From Corynespora cassiicola (lineage: Eukaryota > Ascomycota > Dothideomycetes > Pleosporales > Corynesporascaceae), in the NCBI GenBank assembly GCA_022059125.1, contig JAEUWY010000005.1:5952001-6016000 (forward strand): 64,000 nucleotides of DNA, in the 5' to 3' direction. The notes under the pieces are model-generated. The model saw nothing but the letters and a program-made list of their open reading frames with translations. It did not search any database and was not told the origin of the DNA. The translations under genes were made by a program, and so were the position numbers. Positions 1-12,330 of the stretch are shown here, in pieces. Position 1 is the stretch's first letter, and the number at the start of each line of letters is the position of its first letter.

Positions 1-444
1 GGTTCGTGTACGACATGTTCGTCTTGTGGTGGGCGAGCGGCGACGCAGTGTTTTGCACGCTGTGGCGGGGCTGACGTTAGTTTTTATTTGCGGGCAAGGC
101 GGGCATGGCGGGCGTGGAGGGCCGTGGCCGTGACCGAGGAGGGGGGTGGCCAGAGCGGCGGGATGGACATGGAACATGGGGGAACATGGGGGGGGCTGTT
201 CAAGTCATGGACGACACGAGCAGCATGCGAGACGTGAAGGGGGATGGGGATGGGGACAGACGTACTTGTAGTGAAATGAGCCGGCCGCCGCGGGCGAGGC
301 GTCGCTCTTGTGCTGCTCCGTCGTGATGATGGGCTTCAGGTCCTGGCCTTTGCGGCGCTTCTTGCCTCCGTTGCCGTTGGCGGCCTGGGCGACCTGCTTC
401 GCCTTGTTGATGGCGGCCTTCTTGATGTCGGTGCCATTCATCAT
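1..444 (-). CDS. Small basic protein, partial, unrecognised
   Basis: I do not recognise the family. The start is the double ATG at 444/441. Exon 1 (444..266) encodes a Lys/Ala-rich amphipathic start (MNGTDIKKAAINKAKQVAQ) followed by a basic KKRRK patch and DLKPIITTE. A GTACGT donor at 265, a CTAAC branch site (80..76) and a CACAG acceptor ending at 60 define an intron 60..265. Exon 2 (59..1) continues in phase (VQNTASPLAHHKTNMSY) and runs off the left edge, so the protein is at least 79 residues. The KKRRK patch could be a nuclear signal, which is inference. The upstream DNA is very GC-rich and repeat-laden. Coding status rests on splice-phase agreement and non-random composition. Confidence 0.55.
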
Positions 445-588
445 GACTTCCCCGCCGCGCGCGCGCTGGGCTGCGACGACAACGACTTCAGGTGGGGGTG
501 CGATGCGATCAGGCGCTGGGGACGCGTCGGGCTGTGCTCATGGGCGGGCGAGCAGAAGCTGGGGGGGGCAAGGAGCGGTGGCGGGCGG

Positions 589-609
589 CAGCAGCAGCAG
601 CAGCAGCAG
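589..609. repeat. (CAG)7 microsatellite
   Basis: Seven perfect CAG units in non-coding DNA upstream of the left-edge gene. Confidence 0.9.
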
Positions 610-690
610 GCGCGGTGCGGGCGTGGTGGAAGCGGTTTGCGATGCTGCTGGCTGCGATGCGCTGCGGTGCGCGGCGTCCCAATTGTGCTG

Positions 691-730
691 GCTGCGGGCT
701 GCGGGCTGCGGGCTGCGGGCTGCGGGCTGC
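691..730. repeat. GCTGCGG tandem repeat
   Basis: Five perfect 7-bp GCTGCGG units (691..725) plus a partial sixth. They are in non-coding DNA upstream of the left-edge gene. Confidence 0.9.
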
Positions 731-1590
731 TGGTGCTGGCGATGGGCCTTAGCGCTCGTCCCGGGCGGGCTGGCGGGCGGGCGGGCTGGCTGGTCCCAGC
801 TCGCTCGCTTGGTTGGGCCGACTCACAGTGTGGATGGAAGAGGGAGAGGCGAGGGCGTGGGTGGATCTGGGGGTGCGAGTGGGCAGGCGGGCGCTGCGTG
901 TTGTGCTTTTTTGCTGCCTCTGCTGGCGGGTGGGCGTGGGCGGCGGTGGTGGGCCGCTGGGGGTGGAGGCGGCGGCGGCGATGATGCAGTGCGGGCGCGC
1001 GCAAGAGGTGCGAGGATATGCAGAGCAGAGGGAAGGGACAGGCGCTGGCAGGCGATGGACAAGGGCTATGTTCAGCGCTGGGCACGGTCCGAGGCGGTAA
1101 GAGAGCCCGCCAGCAACACCGGAAGACTGAGGAGATGATGCAACACGCCCGCCATGAAACGGCAACATGTAGGCCAGGTTTTTTTGCCTCCGCCTCGACC
1201 TGCTCAGGCCTCCTCAACCACCCAGTAACCACCCCGTCCTGGAACAACGTAATTCCCGCTGCCCAGCTGCCCAGGTGAGCCGTCTAGCTCGGGCGCCAAT
1301 CACCTGACCCTGCCTCTGCGCCATCGCGGGGCTCACCTTGACATCATCCATGGCTGCCACTCCTCGTTGACTCGGTCATGCTGCCTATGCTACACGCCCC
1401 CCGTCAACCCTCCCGTAAATAGTCACCATGCCAATGACAATCATAATAATACACGCCGTGCCGCCCGGTTGCCATGCACACCATCAAGCGCCGCCCTCGT
1501 TTGGCCCCAAACACTCCCCGACGCCCTGCACGTCCGTCCCAATCCGGCATCCCCCCCAGTCTACGCAGAGCCGCAGCCGCTGCTCGGCTA

Positions 1591-4500
1591 CTACTTGGCC
1601 GAGATGGCCGCCATCCACTTCTGCTCATCTTTCCTGCCACTCGTTAGCCCTGCCGCCCGCCGTTGCATCGTCGCAGCCGTCGTGGTCGCTACTCACTTGT
1701 CAAAGTGCAGCAGCATCCCGAGCACGGGTATCAGCTGCTGCTGGTATTTCTTGTCCCGCTGCTCCAGGAACTGCAGGAGCACGTTCTTGAGGTACACATA
1801 GTCCACCGCACCTGCCGCCTCCCCCTGTGCCGACGATGCGCGTGGCGTGGGTGATGCCAGCCGCGATCGCGACGATTCAGTCGATGACCGCGATGACTGA
1901 TTGTTCGAGTCCATGGCACGTGTCTTCGCCGTCTGTATGGACCGGAGCTCGTCCGACATGGTCTGCTAGCCGTCAGCAACCTGCATGCCATCCTGCATGC
2001 CCTGGGCCTTACCTTGCTGGACTTTTGCAGCTTCTCCAGACGGTTCTGCGTCTCGTCAAAGGCCCGGCGCAGGTCCGCCTTTTCCTTTTCTAGGTCGCGC
2101 GCCTGTCTCTCGCTCTCGTCCAGTGCGTCTCGAAGCTGGCCCATGGCCACCTTGACCTCGTTGACCTCTTCGTCGGCCTGCGCAGCCCGCCGTTCCAGGT
2201 CCTCTTTTTGCTTGCGGACGTCCTTCTCCGCGCTTGCGAGATCGTCCTTGTCCTCTACAGCCCGTGCAAGTGCTCGTTCGGCGTCGCGGACCTTCTGCTT
2301 CAGCTCCTCGAGCTCTCTCGCCCGTCGTCGGCTGAAGGTGCTGGCCTGCTCCTCTGCCCGCTCCCTCTCCTCCACTGCCACATCGAGTCGTTCTTGCATC
2401 TCCCTGACCCGTGCATCCGCTCTTCCTTGGGCATCTGCCAGTAGTCTCCTCATCGTCTCTGCCTCGCGGCTGCGTTCGCTCAGAAGCCTGTGTGCATCCG
2501 CGAGCTCCTCCTCCAGGCTCTCGCTCTTAGCCCGCACCTCCTTCATCTGCGTGCCCATCTCTTGTGTCTGATCCTGCATGCTGTTCATGAGATCCTGCGC
2601 GCTGGCGTATTGTGCAGACTTGAGCTGGATTTCATCCCTCAGGCTCTCTGCTTCACGCTTCAGCTTGGCCACCTCCTGTTCTAGATCGCGGAGTGAATTG
2701 CGCGACGACTTGAGTTCTTCTTGTGCCTTGCTCAAGTCCTTGGTAAGCTGGTCGCGGCTCTCAACGACGTCCTTGCGTTCAGTCTCGGACTTTTGCAAAT
2801 CCTTCTGGATCTTGCGGTTAGTCTCTTCGAGCGCAAGCCTCTGCGTTGTCTCCTGCTTGATCTTCTCGTTGAGCGTCTTGATGTCTCCCTCCTTCTCCGA
2901 AACCTGTGATCGGTAGCTTGCAATTTCCGATTTGAGGTCCTTCTCACGGCCTTCCAGGCGGCGGACCTCCGTCGTCTTGGTAGAAAGCTCGTCCTTGGTC
3001 GTTCGTAGCTCTGCCACTTCCTTTCGCAGAGAGAGCAGCTCTGGTTGTGCTTTTTGCAAAATCTCCCTCATGTCGGTGAGGTCCTTGAAGCGGGTTGCTG
3101 CCAGCTTTTCGGCCACGGACAAATCGGTTTGCAGAGAGTCGGCCTTTGCCTTGAGCTCTTCAAACTCGGCGACGAGGCTCTTCCTCTCCTGCTCCGAGCT
3201 CTCCTGGGCCGACTTGCCAACCTGAAGTTCGGCAATCTCCTTCTCGAGTGCTGCCAGCTTCTCCTGCAGGGCCGCCTTCTCTGCCCGCAGCTCCTTGACC
3301 TGGTCCTTGGCTTCGGTGTGTTCCAGGCCGAAATCAAGAAGATCTTGTCGCAGAGTCTCAATCTCCTCCTTCATGTCGTCCTGGTCCTTGAGTTTCTTGC
3401 GCAGACCGTCCATCGAAGCTGCCTTTTCAGCCACTTCGGCCTCCAGCCTGTCAATCGCTGAAACCTTGGCTTCCAAGTCCGATTTGAGTTGCGATACAAG
3501 TTTCTGCGATTCCTCCAGTTGCGACGGTGAGAATTCGGCATCGCGGGGGCTGAGAAGACCGTTCGTGCTGCCGGCTTCGCTGGGGGTAGCTTCAGTTGCC
3601 GCAGTCTCGGCCGCCTTGCCGCCCTTCTTCTTCTTCTTGTTCTTTTTCTTGGACGACGCAGACTCATTGGGCTTCGTCGCTGCTGGTTGGGGCTCCTTTG
3701 CGGGCTCTGGCTTGCTGGCCTCTTGCTGTTTGGCCGATGACTCCAGGTCCTTCTTCGTCTGCTCCAAATCCGAAAAGGCCTTGTCTCGCTTCGACTCTGC
3801 CTCCTTGAGTTGGTCGCGAAGGTTGTTGACGAGCCCATTCAGCGTCTCACTTCGCTTCTCGGCCTTGGTGTTGGTATCGCGGAGCTGACTAAGATCCATC
3901 TCCAGCTTCTCAACCTGACCTCGAAGTTCATCGTGCTCGGAATTTTCCACCAACTCTTCGCCTCTGGTGGCATGCAGTTCCTCTAGTTCTTTGGTTGTAG
4001 CATCAATCTTCTCTTTGAGCTCGGTGACAATCTTCTCGTGTTCACTTTGATTTTCCTTGTGCTTGACGATGTCTTGTTCCGCAGTCTCTAGCTTTGCTTT
4101 CAAGTCCGCCATTGTAGCATCAAGTTCTTCCTGGCGTTTAGAGGTCTCCTTCTTCAGGCGCTCGTGGGTATCCTTGAGAGTGTGCAAGTCATTCGTAGCA
4201 ACCTCCAAGTTCTTCATAAATGACTCGGCCGATTCCTGGGCTACCTCGAGTTCGTTCTTCAGAGATTTGTTTTCCTCTTCCAACTTTCCCACCTTCTCCT
4301 CGCTCTCCTGGAGCTGTGATTGCAGTCGAGGCAGTTCGCTATCGTAGGAGAAGAACTCCTCCGAATCCTCGGTGGCATTCGTTTCCGTCTCCGCTTTGGA
4401 GGGTGAGGAGGGCGCGACAGATTCCGCTAGTGTAGTTGTGTCATCCTTGGTAGAGTCTTCACTGGCTGTGATTTGAGCCCGTAACTTCTCCGCCTCTTCC

Positions 4501-5290
4501 GAAGCTTCCTTGGCCTTCTTCTCGGACTCGTCAAACTTCTTGCTGAATTCGTCACGTTCTTTAGAGACGCGTTTCAGCTCCTCCATGAGCATGTCACTCT
4601 TCACGTTGAGCTGACCAAGGTACTCTACAAAGGCAGCAGGCTCGCTAATCGAGGTAAGGGGAGTGTGCTCGCGGAGGGAGGCTTCAAATGCTTCGATGGC
4701 ACCGACTCGGGCGTGGGCAATGCGATACGAACGCAGGAGTTCTGGGACCAAAGTTAAAGAGGCGCAGCAGACAAATGACCATGTACTGACCAGTATACTT
4801 TGGCTCGAGTTTATCGAGCCTTCGCAATCGAAGTTGAACCTCGGGCGGTATCTCTGGAGGCTGTGCGGCCTTGTCGTCGGCGGCCGCGGCTTGCCCTTCA
4901 CCATCCTTCTCCTTGCCCTCTGCTGGAGTGCCTTCTGCTGTTTCCGCCTTCTCTTTTGGGCGAGGGGTGCCCGACCGGCTCGGCTGGTCGTCATCTTCCC
5001 CTATGACAAATTCTGGGTCAAACTCTGAGGGATCGGGGCCTTTGCCGGCGGGAGCAGCTTTGCCATCGCCGTCTTTTGACCGTGCTGGGCGCTTCGAGGG
5101 CGAGAGATTTCGTGAACTTGAGCGCCTTGCTGTAGATCCTGAGCGTGATGGAGTCGAGGCGGCAGCCTTCTGCCTGGCCTGTTCTTCTGCTATTCGAGCG
5201 TCAAGAGCGCCTTTGATGCGCTGCGCAATGGCCGTCAGCGTCGCCAGGTGGCTATCTGGGGACAAGGCTCACCTGAAAACCTTGGAACAT
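1591..5290 (-). CDS. IMH1: GRIP-domain golgin (Imh1 type)
   Basis: Long coiled-coil tether recruited to the trans-Golgi by the small GTPase Arl1 (family knowledge). Five exons: 5290..5273, 5220..4791, 4741..2013, 1962..1697, 1633..1591, giving 1161 aa. Exon 1 is only 18 nt (MFQGFQ) and joins RIKGALDARIAEEQ. The start is the ATG at 5290, because an open frame reaching 5265 has no ATG there. Residues 7-149 are Ser/Pro/Asp-rich. Heptad-rich Glu/Lys/Leu coiled coil fills about 170-1060 and is broken by a Lys tract near 505-520. The GRIP domain is at about 1112-1158, with the diagnostic YLKNV (Tyr1116) and a terminal QKWMAAI restored by the last two exons. All introns are 49-63 nt and phases close. 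It shares a 263 bp promoter with ZUO1. Confidence 0.93.
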
Positions 5291-5553
5291 GGCTGCGGTA
5301 GATTATGCGATGACGGTGTTAAAAATTCGCTGAACGGCGACTAGCACATTGCCATTGTCTATGAAGTCTTGTGTAAATGTAAACTGGCAAAGACGCCGGG
5401 CGCTGAGACGATTCACGATTCCGGGGAACACCTTGGCGCGCCGCAGGGATCCCGGCTAGCGCTCGGCCCGACTCTTGCGACCAAAAAATATTCCACTTCA
5501 GACAACTTTCACTATCCTCATCCAGCCAGCACACACCACCATCTGTCTGCAAA
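5291..5553. promoter_or_regulatory. Shared IMH1/ZUO1 promoter
   Basis: 263 bp separates the divergent ATGs of IMH1 (5290, minus) and ZUO1 (5554, plus). This compact head-to-head arrangement must contain both promoters and leaders. I see no clear TATA box. Confidence 0.6.
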
Positions 5554-6999
5554 ATGGCCCAAGTGCAAATTTCGCTGCCTCTGCCTGTCCTCCCCGAGGG
5601 ATGGGCCGGAGAGAAGGACTTCAAGCCCGTCGGCCACCTCAGTCATGCCACGGACCGCAATATTGAGCCAGTGGGCCCGCACTTCCTGGCGCACGCCCGC
5701 AGAGTATGGCAGCCCCTCCTACCCGTGGACTATGTTGAGCGTCCTGCTAACCACGCTCTCACTTACAGAAGCGACACAAGCGCACCTTCTCCGAGGACGA
5801 CCGCATCCAGGCCCAGGCCAACGTGAAGAAGGTCGAGGACGACGATGATGGCGAGATTAGCGAGCCCGAGGATCCTCTCTTGTTGCAGAGAGAAGCCAAG
5901 GACTGGAAGGTCAGTGACTTTACTCGGAGCCAAACATCAGCCTACTAAACTTCGACAGACTCAAGATCACTACGCCGTGCTTGGACTTTCGAGGTACAGG
6001 CACCGCGCCACCGAGGACCAGATCAAGAAGGCCCACCGCAAGAAGGTCCTCAAGCATCACCCCGACAAGAAGGCTGCCGCAGGTGGCACCGAGGACGACC
6101 AGTTCTTCAAGTGTATCCAAAAGGCTACCGAGGTCCTCCTCGACCCCGTCAAGCGTCGCCAGTTTGACTCTGTTGACGAGGCCGCCGAGGTAGAGCCCCC
6201 GACCAAGAAGGAGACGCAAAAGGGCAACTTCTACAAACTGTGGAGCAAGGTGTTTGATGCCGAAGGCCGCTTCTCCAACAACCACCCCGTCCCCAGGCTT
6301 GGCAACGAGAACAGCACCAAGGAAGACGTCGAGCACTTTTACAACTTCTGGTACAACTTTGACAGCTGGAGGACCTTTGAGTACCTTGACGAGGATGTTC
6401 CCGATGACAACGAGAACCGTGACCAGAAGCGTCACGTCGAACGTAAGAACCAGAATGCCCGCCGCAAGAAGAAGACCGAGGACACTGCACGCCTGAGGAA
6501 GCTTGTCGACGACTGCCTGGCTCTTGACGAGCGCATCAAGAAGTTCCGCCAGGCAGAGCACGCCCAGAAGAACAAGAGGCGGTTCGAGAAGGAGGCCGAG
6601 CAGAAGCGCCTCGCCGAAGAGGCAGCCAAGAAGAAGGAGGAGGAGGCCAGGCTGCAGGCCGAGAAGGAGGCTGCTGAGAAGGCTGCCAAGGCCGACAGCA
6701 AGAAGGCGAAGGAGGCTGCGAAGAACGCTGCCAAGAAGAACAAGCGTGTCGTCCGCGGTGCGGTCAAGGATGCCAACTACTTCGCTGCCGGCGAGGCCTC
6801 TGCGTCGCAGATTGAGAGTGCCCTCAACGACGTGGATGCCATCATCACCAAGATCGATAACGAGGAGCTGGCCGCGCTGACGGCCAATCTCAACGGCAAG
6901 AAGGACGCGGGTGAGATCAAGCAAGTCTTCCAGGACGAGGTGGCTCGGCTGGTCGGCGCCGGCAAGGCGAGCGAGGGCGAGCTCAAGTCGCTGGCATAG
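5554..6999 (+). CDS. ZUO1: Zuotin, ribosome-associated J-protein
   Basis: Zuotin is the J-protein subunit of the ribosome-associated complex. With Ssz1 it stimulates the Ssb Hsp70 at the tunnel exit (family knowledge). Exons 5554..5703, 5769..5909 and 5959..6999 give 443 aa, close to yeast Zuo1 (433). The J domain starts at about residue 98 (QDHYAVLGL) and has the essential His-Pro-Asp at 131-133. The zuotin homology region follows, including the FDSWRTFEYLDEDVPDD segment. A long charged Lys/Glu/Ala helix at about 270-370 is the expected ribosome-contact element. A short C-terminal helical region closes the protein. Intron 1 uses GTATGG and intron 2 GTCAGT donors, and both keep phase 0. The start context is AAAATGG. 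No odd features. Confidence 0.96.
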
Positions 7000-7655
7000 G
7001 ATGCTTCACGCCCCCATTCTTTCGGTTCCTACTGTTTAGACTAGCACGACCGGCAAAAAAAATTCGAGGGTCGATGATGTGACGATGATTAAGTGTCCCA
7101 CCCGTGCCGTGCGGTGCAATGTGATGTCGTGCGGCGGCCCGGGAGCCAAGGGGAGGGTTGAGCGTTGGAGAGTTCACGTGCGTGCGTGCGGCTGGAAAGT
7201 GCCGGGGCGGGATCCCCCCCACGAACACCCGAACAGTCCCCGCTGCGGTTTGCCGTGTCCAGCGCGTGTTTGGGTCGCCGCAGCTGTCGACACAAGACAC
7301 AGAAGCCAAGCTCTGCCGCTGCCTGGGCCTGGCTACCAGAGCGATCCCATAAAGTTTTCACGAACCCTCAGCTAGCCGCATCGCCCTCGTTTCCCCCACC
7401 GACACGTGAAGCAGCAGCAGTAGCAGCAACAGCAGCACCTCCACCGCCCGTCCCGGCCAGCCTCGTCGTCGACCCGCGCACGCACCCCTCCCCCGCGCCA
7501 AGCCCAGACGGCGACGACGTACAGCAGGCTCCGTCGCCTGTGAGAAGGCAGCCCTTGCGCAAGGATCTCGCAGGCGGAACGAAGAGAACTCTGTGCGCGC
7601 CTGCGGTTGGGCTCACGAGACGCCTTCGTGCCTCGCCCTCAGTCCATATACCAGG
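7000..7655. other. Intergenic, ZUO1 3' UTR and USP-gene promoter
   Basis: No gene seen. It holds the 3' UTR of ZUO1 and the leader/promoter of the stress-protein gene, including a short CAG/CAA-rich stretch at about 7410-7440. Confidence 0.6.
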
Positions 7656-9301
7656 ATGAGTGCCTCCCCCACGTCTCGCCCGCCCAAGAATGCCTCCCCA
7701 GCGGCCAACAACACGGCGTCTCGCCAGGCCGTCCAAACGGTGAGCCCGATGCTGCCGCCCACGGCCTCGGCCACGGCAGACAGCCAGGACCCGACACGTC
7801 GACCGTCGATACAGTTTCTGGCCCACGCCAACTCTGCGCTCCCTAGGGGGAGCCCCAAGCAGGGCCGCGAGCGCCGGCGCATGTCGTCACCTCCGCCTCC
7901 ACCGTGAGTATACACGCCTCCATTCTGCCCCGCCCTCTGTGTTTGTTCGTTGCAACCTACGTCACATCCACCCCCGAATGCCTAGCAATGGCCGAGTATG
8001 CCTCTCGGGCGCCGGTGCTGGTGTTTCCCCACAGTCCCACCCCAATCCGTCTGCAGCCCGCACTAACACGCACCTTGCAGCGTCTTCCAACCTCGCGTGT
8101 CCTTTGACACCTTCGACAAGCCTGCCGACTTCATCGAGGAGAACTCGTTCACGCTGATTGCAAAGCACAAGGACTATGAGTACACGAAACGATCCAGGAC
8201 CTTCCTCTGCGGCTGCGATGACAACGAATACTCCGAGTATGCGTTGCAATGGCTCATTGACGAATTGGTCGATGACGGCGACGAGATTGTCTGCCTGAGG
8301 GTGGTGGAGAAGGACGACACACTTGCCGGAGACCGCAGCGTGGAAAAGGGTCGCTATCGATCCGAGGCAGAAAGTCTGATGAAGATGATCCAGGGCCGAA
8401 ATCACGAGAACAAAGCCATCAACCTCATCCTGGAGTTTGCAATGGGAAAGGTCAACAAAGTCATTGACGAGATGGTAAGTATCGATCAATTGAGGCTTCG
8501 CGCCAGCCGCTAACCACCTTGTAGATCAACCTCTACGAACCTGCAATTCTAGTGGTGGGAACCAAGGGGCGCAGCTTGGGTGGATTCCAGGGCTTGCTTC
8601 CAGGCTCTGTCTCCAAGTACTGCCTGCAGCACTCCCCAGTGCCCGTGATCGTCGTCCGGCCCACGTCAAAGCGTGACAAGGCCAGGAACAAGCGTGCGTT
8701 GGATCCAAACAGACACAGCTACAAGGAACTCCTTGAAAAGAGTGGGAACCTGTTAGATGCCGACATGCGCAACTACAGCGCGGAAGAAGCGCAGCCAGTG
8801 ACCAACGAGGCTGCGGCGGTTGCGGCGGCGCTCGGAATCAAGCAGCCCCTTGAAGCGAGCCCGCTGGCACAGATGCAAACCGCTGAACCGCATGAGGATG
8901 ACAAGACGCTCGCCAGTGGTGACGCAGAATCGACCTCTGCTTTGGATGAGCTGCGCAGCCCTGGCGTTGTCATGAAGAGCCCCGAACTGCAGAACCTCGA
9001 CAGCCCCGAGATTAGTGATTCCAGCAGCAGTGATGATGAGAGCGGAGGTGTGCCAATGACAACGACGGATACAACTAGTTCAGAGGAGACTTCTGCTGGG
9101 GCCGCTGAACAAAACGGTGATACCCAGGAGACTGTAGCCAAGGACGTAGATGCTGATGAGAAGGGTGCCGATGAGAAGGGTGCCGATGAAAAGGACACGA
9201 AGGCCGATGCAGATGCTAAAGAGGCCGATGCAAAGTTGGATGCGCAAGTCAAAGAACCCGAAGTCAAAAAGGACGTGGAAAAGCCCTCTGAAGCAACCTA
9301 G
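7656..9301 (+). CDS. Universal stress protein (Usp) domain protein
   Basis: Exons 7656..7903, 8081..8474 and 8525..9301 encode 472 aa. Residues 1-110 are a Ser/Pro-rich low-complexity lead. The Usp (UspA-like) fold covers about 120-265: a first beta strand (SRTFLCGCDDNEYSEYALQW), a second strand DEIVCLRVVEKDD, and the nucleotide-loop region VVGTKGRSLGGFQG (224-237) followed by LLPGSVSKYCLQ. Fungal Usp proteins commonly have this extended glycine loop. Residues 290-472 are acidic and low complexity, ending in short repeats of DEKGA and KADADAKEA. The ATG at 7656 is chosen over the longer open frame because upstream sequence is composition-biased. Biochemical role is unknown; ATP binding is plausible from the loop. 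It stands alone between ZUO1 and the GPHR gene. Confidence 0.85.
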
Positions 9302-10101
9302 CTCTAGATGGACCGTCCTTCTAGGTTTTCATTCATCTGGGCAAGACTGGACTCGACTGCATTGGCTTTTACGGCGCTATAGATCCACCATTGGTGACGA
9401 GCCGACTTTTACCAAACGTGCTTCCAGGCTACTCCAAGCCTGCGCGTCACCCGTGAGCAACAATGCGCTAGTTGGTTCTTTGGCAGGGACAAGCATTCGT
9501 CTGGGATATATCATTGGAGAGGAATGTATCGTCCATGAGACATTCATTGATGTGTATACATACATGGGGGATTTGTATCAGCAGAGCAGAGGATTACCTT
9601 TGTGGGTTTAGTTGGAGTCTGAGAGTTGGGGGTTATTCATCGCGTTCACAGCAGCATTCAGTCAGGAAAGCCACGAATATATAACCTTTCTCCAAGAAAT
9701 TGCCGGAAGCCAAATCAAAACAAAACGGGTCCATTGCCGTGCATTGAGCCCTCAATAAACCTCCGTCTGGTGCATGGCCGTCTAGAACGGCCCCGCCCCG
9801 ACGCTGGCCCCTGCCCGTGATCTACCACGCGTTCGGGATGACGTGTGATGGACCTGCTTGGCAACGTTTCGTGAAGTGCGCGTACCTCTCCACAGGCCCC
9901 CCAGCCATCACCAGCGCCCTCGCACCTTCCTATAAGGCACTGACATGCTCCATCGAAGCGATCCGCAGGCGCTCAATCGATGGAAAGTGCGATCCTCATT
10001 TGAAACCCGTACCAAGTGGCACTGAAGCCTCGCAGCCCGCCCGCCCGCCGCCACCACGTCTCCGGCCGCGTACACCCCGAGATACTACACCACATCTACC
10101 T
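9302..10101. other. Intergenic, GPHR-gene promoter
   Basis: No gene seen. It contains the 3' UTR of the Usp gene and the GPHR promoter. A TATAAGG motif at 9931..9937 lies about 170 bp before the chosen ATG. The frame upstream of that ATG is open but proline/arginine-rich and not membrane-like. Confidence 0.5.
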
Positions 10102-11774
10102 ATGCTGCCTCCCTCGTCCGACTGCGATGAATGCGTCCCCGACTGGGTCGGCGGCGGCAAACGCGCTCCCTCCGCCCTAGCCCTCTCTGCGCTCCCCTTC
10201 ATCCTGACCTTCATCATCGTTGCCGTAGCCGTCTCGCACAAGCTATACCCACTGCTATCCGGCCGGACAAATCCGCACAAAGGACACCGCCACGCCAGCA
10301 GCGGTACGCAGCTCCCCGGTCTCCACAGCCTACGCGAGCGCTCCTCTGCGCTCCGGAATTTCCGTCCCACGGCGCGGGCCCTCGCCAGCGCCACCTTCTC
10401 GACCAACTTCGCACTCTCCGCCGTCCTCGTCGAGCTGATACTCTGCGAGATCTCAAATACGGTGAATCCCGCAGCGCGTACGTGGGCGCTCAAGATTACG
10501 CTTCCCTCGCTGTTGTTTCTGCTCGTCATTGTCACGCCCGCGCTGGTTATACATTCGGTTGTTGCCGAGACGGGGTGGGCGTTGAATGGGGAGCAGACGG
10601 GGCGGCGGAGGGTGGCGTGGGGGTTGGAGATTGCGGGACTTTTGCTGTGGTTGTTGGGGTTTTGGTACCTGGGCAAGGGACTGTTGGGATCGTACTTGCA
10701 CGAGGTGTCGTATGAGCACAACCACAGCCTCAGTGAGGGATGTCTAGAGAGGATCGGCATCATTGGGATCAGTTTGATGGCGTCGTTAGCTGGGTTTGCG
10801 GCTGTCAGTTCTCTGTGGCAGACGTTTGGCGTCAAGTATCGCCCAGTACGGTATTTGCTCTGGTTCGATTGGCACACGACTAATGTTACTAGGTCACGGA
10901 CTCGGATATTGCGCGCAAGCAGGCCGGCCTAGACGCCACCAACGACATGCTGCTCACGAAAGAGAGTAGGCTGAGGGCTGTCCAACGGAAGTTATCTGAT
11001 GCACCACAGGAAGGATTCGTCACTCGAGTAGTAGGGACCCTCCGAGGAAATCCAGACGTCCAGGAGCGAAACACCCTTCAGCTCGAGATACAAGGACTCG
11101 AGACTATGCGTACTACGCTCCACAACTCGATTACTGTGCTCCAAAACCGCCGGCAGACTCAGCTACGGTCTCACACAGCATATGGCCGTCTGCTCAACCT
11201 CTTCTCCTTTGTCTTTGCACTTTACTGCTTCTACCGCATAGGCGCGACCACCGTGACGACCTTGCGCCGCTTTTCATCGCCAAACACGAGCTTCTCCAAT
11301 AGTGATCCGATTAACAACTTTCTAGCTCTCTTAGCAAAGCATTGGGATCCCACCCTCGACCGCGTTGCATGGAGCCGCACGATTTCGTTTTTGCTGTCTG
11401 GCGTCATGCTCCTCGCATCTTTCAACAGCGTCGTCCAGACCTTCTTCCTCTTTGCACGGTTTCTCCCCAGCATACTCCACCATGCCCGTGCCAACTTTGC
11501 TCTTTTGATATCGCAGATTGCCGCAACCTACGTCATCAGCTCAGCGCTACTTTTGAGGAGCAATCTGCCAAATGAAATGAAGAGCGCCATTTCTGATGCC
11601 TTGGGTGCGCCTCTCGAGCCTCGGTTCACGGAGAGGTGGTTCGAAGGATGGTTCCTGATGGCCAGTGCAATGACGATGCTAGGCCTATGGCTGGGCAAAC
11701 GGCTAAAAGGCCAGGGATGGGACGATGAGGACGACCTAGGGGACGGAGATGTGGAGATGGGCAAGATGAGCTGA
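10102..11774 (+). CDS. Golgi pH regulator (GPHR/ABA-GPCR family)
   Basis: Polytopic membrane protein of the GPHR family, anion channels that acidify the Golgi in animals and are GTG1/2 in plants. Exons 10102..10845 and 10893..11774 give 541 aa, typical length. Five or more hydrophobic helices are evident: PFILTFIIVAVAVS, the ASATFSTNFALSAVLVELIL region, LPSLLFLLVIVTPALVI, LEIAGLLLWLLGFWYL and IIGISLMASLAGFAAVSSLW. A cytoplasmic coiled region (about 250-340) follows with the conserved LQLEIQGLETMRTTLHNSI. C-terminal helices include LLNLFSFVFALYCFYRI and ALLISQIAATYVISSALLL, then the NLPNEMKSAISDALGA signature of this family. The intron is 47 nt with a GTACGG donor and TACTAG acceptor. Start ATG 10102 is preferred; the in-frame extension is Pro/Arg-rich. 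Confidence 0.9.
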
Positions 11775-12330
11775 CAGCCCGGAAGAGCCATTGGGAAGCA
11801 GGCCCTTTTTCGGTTATGCATCAACATGCTGGCTGGTATCTTTTGTTTTAACATCAAGTGTACTTGTACGGACTAGTCGGCTGCACGCGAGCATGGCGTG
11901 CAGCTCCCTCGGGCACCAATTCATCCATCGACGATGCCATCAGCAAGGCCAGTGCGATTCGTCAGCCGTGCAGAGTGCAACTTCTTACTTTGTTGACGTC
12001 GATGGGGCTCGCCCGATCGAAGACGCCAAGGTGTTTGCATTATGACGTCGCCGTGGGGCAGCTCTCTCGATGAAAAAGGCGCGGGGCTGCGCGTCGAAGC
12101 TCTTTTCTTCAGACACTCCAGACACCCTCGTACCCATTGAACAATTCTCGATCTTTTTCTAGCAAATGTAGGTGTTGTTGTGCAGCACGAAACTCGAGGC
12201 ATTGCAGCTAACAGCCAGTCACAGCCCTTCTCATCACCACATCCCATACCAGTACGCCCCCGCGTCTTCCACGAGCTCCCAGAGAGACGCAAGATCTGAC
12301 GCAGAACCCAGCACCCAACCCCATCCAAAA
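11775..12330. other. Intergenic
   Basis: No gene seen. It holds the 3' UTR of the GPHR gene and the promoter/leader of the 71 aa gene. Confidence 0.5.

Larger units (their letters stand above)
445..1590. other. Non-coding, GC-rich, simple repeats
   Basis: This 1.1 kb lies between the start of the left-edge gene and the stop codon of the golgin gene. It must hold the promoter/leader of the former and the 3' UTR of the latter, both on the minus strand. It is strongly G-rich on the plus strand, with a (CAG)7 run and a 7-bp tandem repeat. Long open frames here come from base composition. I see no gene. Confidence 0.6.

Noticed and set aside
308..1247. Long overlapping frames on both strands (up to 276 codons)
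   Set aside because: Gly/Arg/Trp or Pro/His/Ser-rich products created by G-rich DNA and simple repeats; no domain, and mutually overlapping.
5920..6924. 334-codon minus-strand frame antisense to ZUO1
   Set aside because: Leu/Val/Gly-rich shadow of the GC-biased ZUO1 codons; the plus strand is clearly coding.
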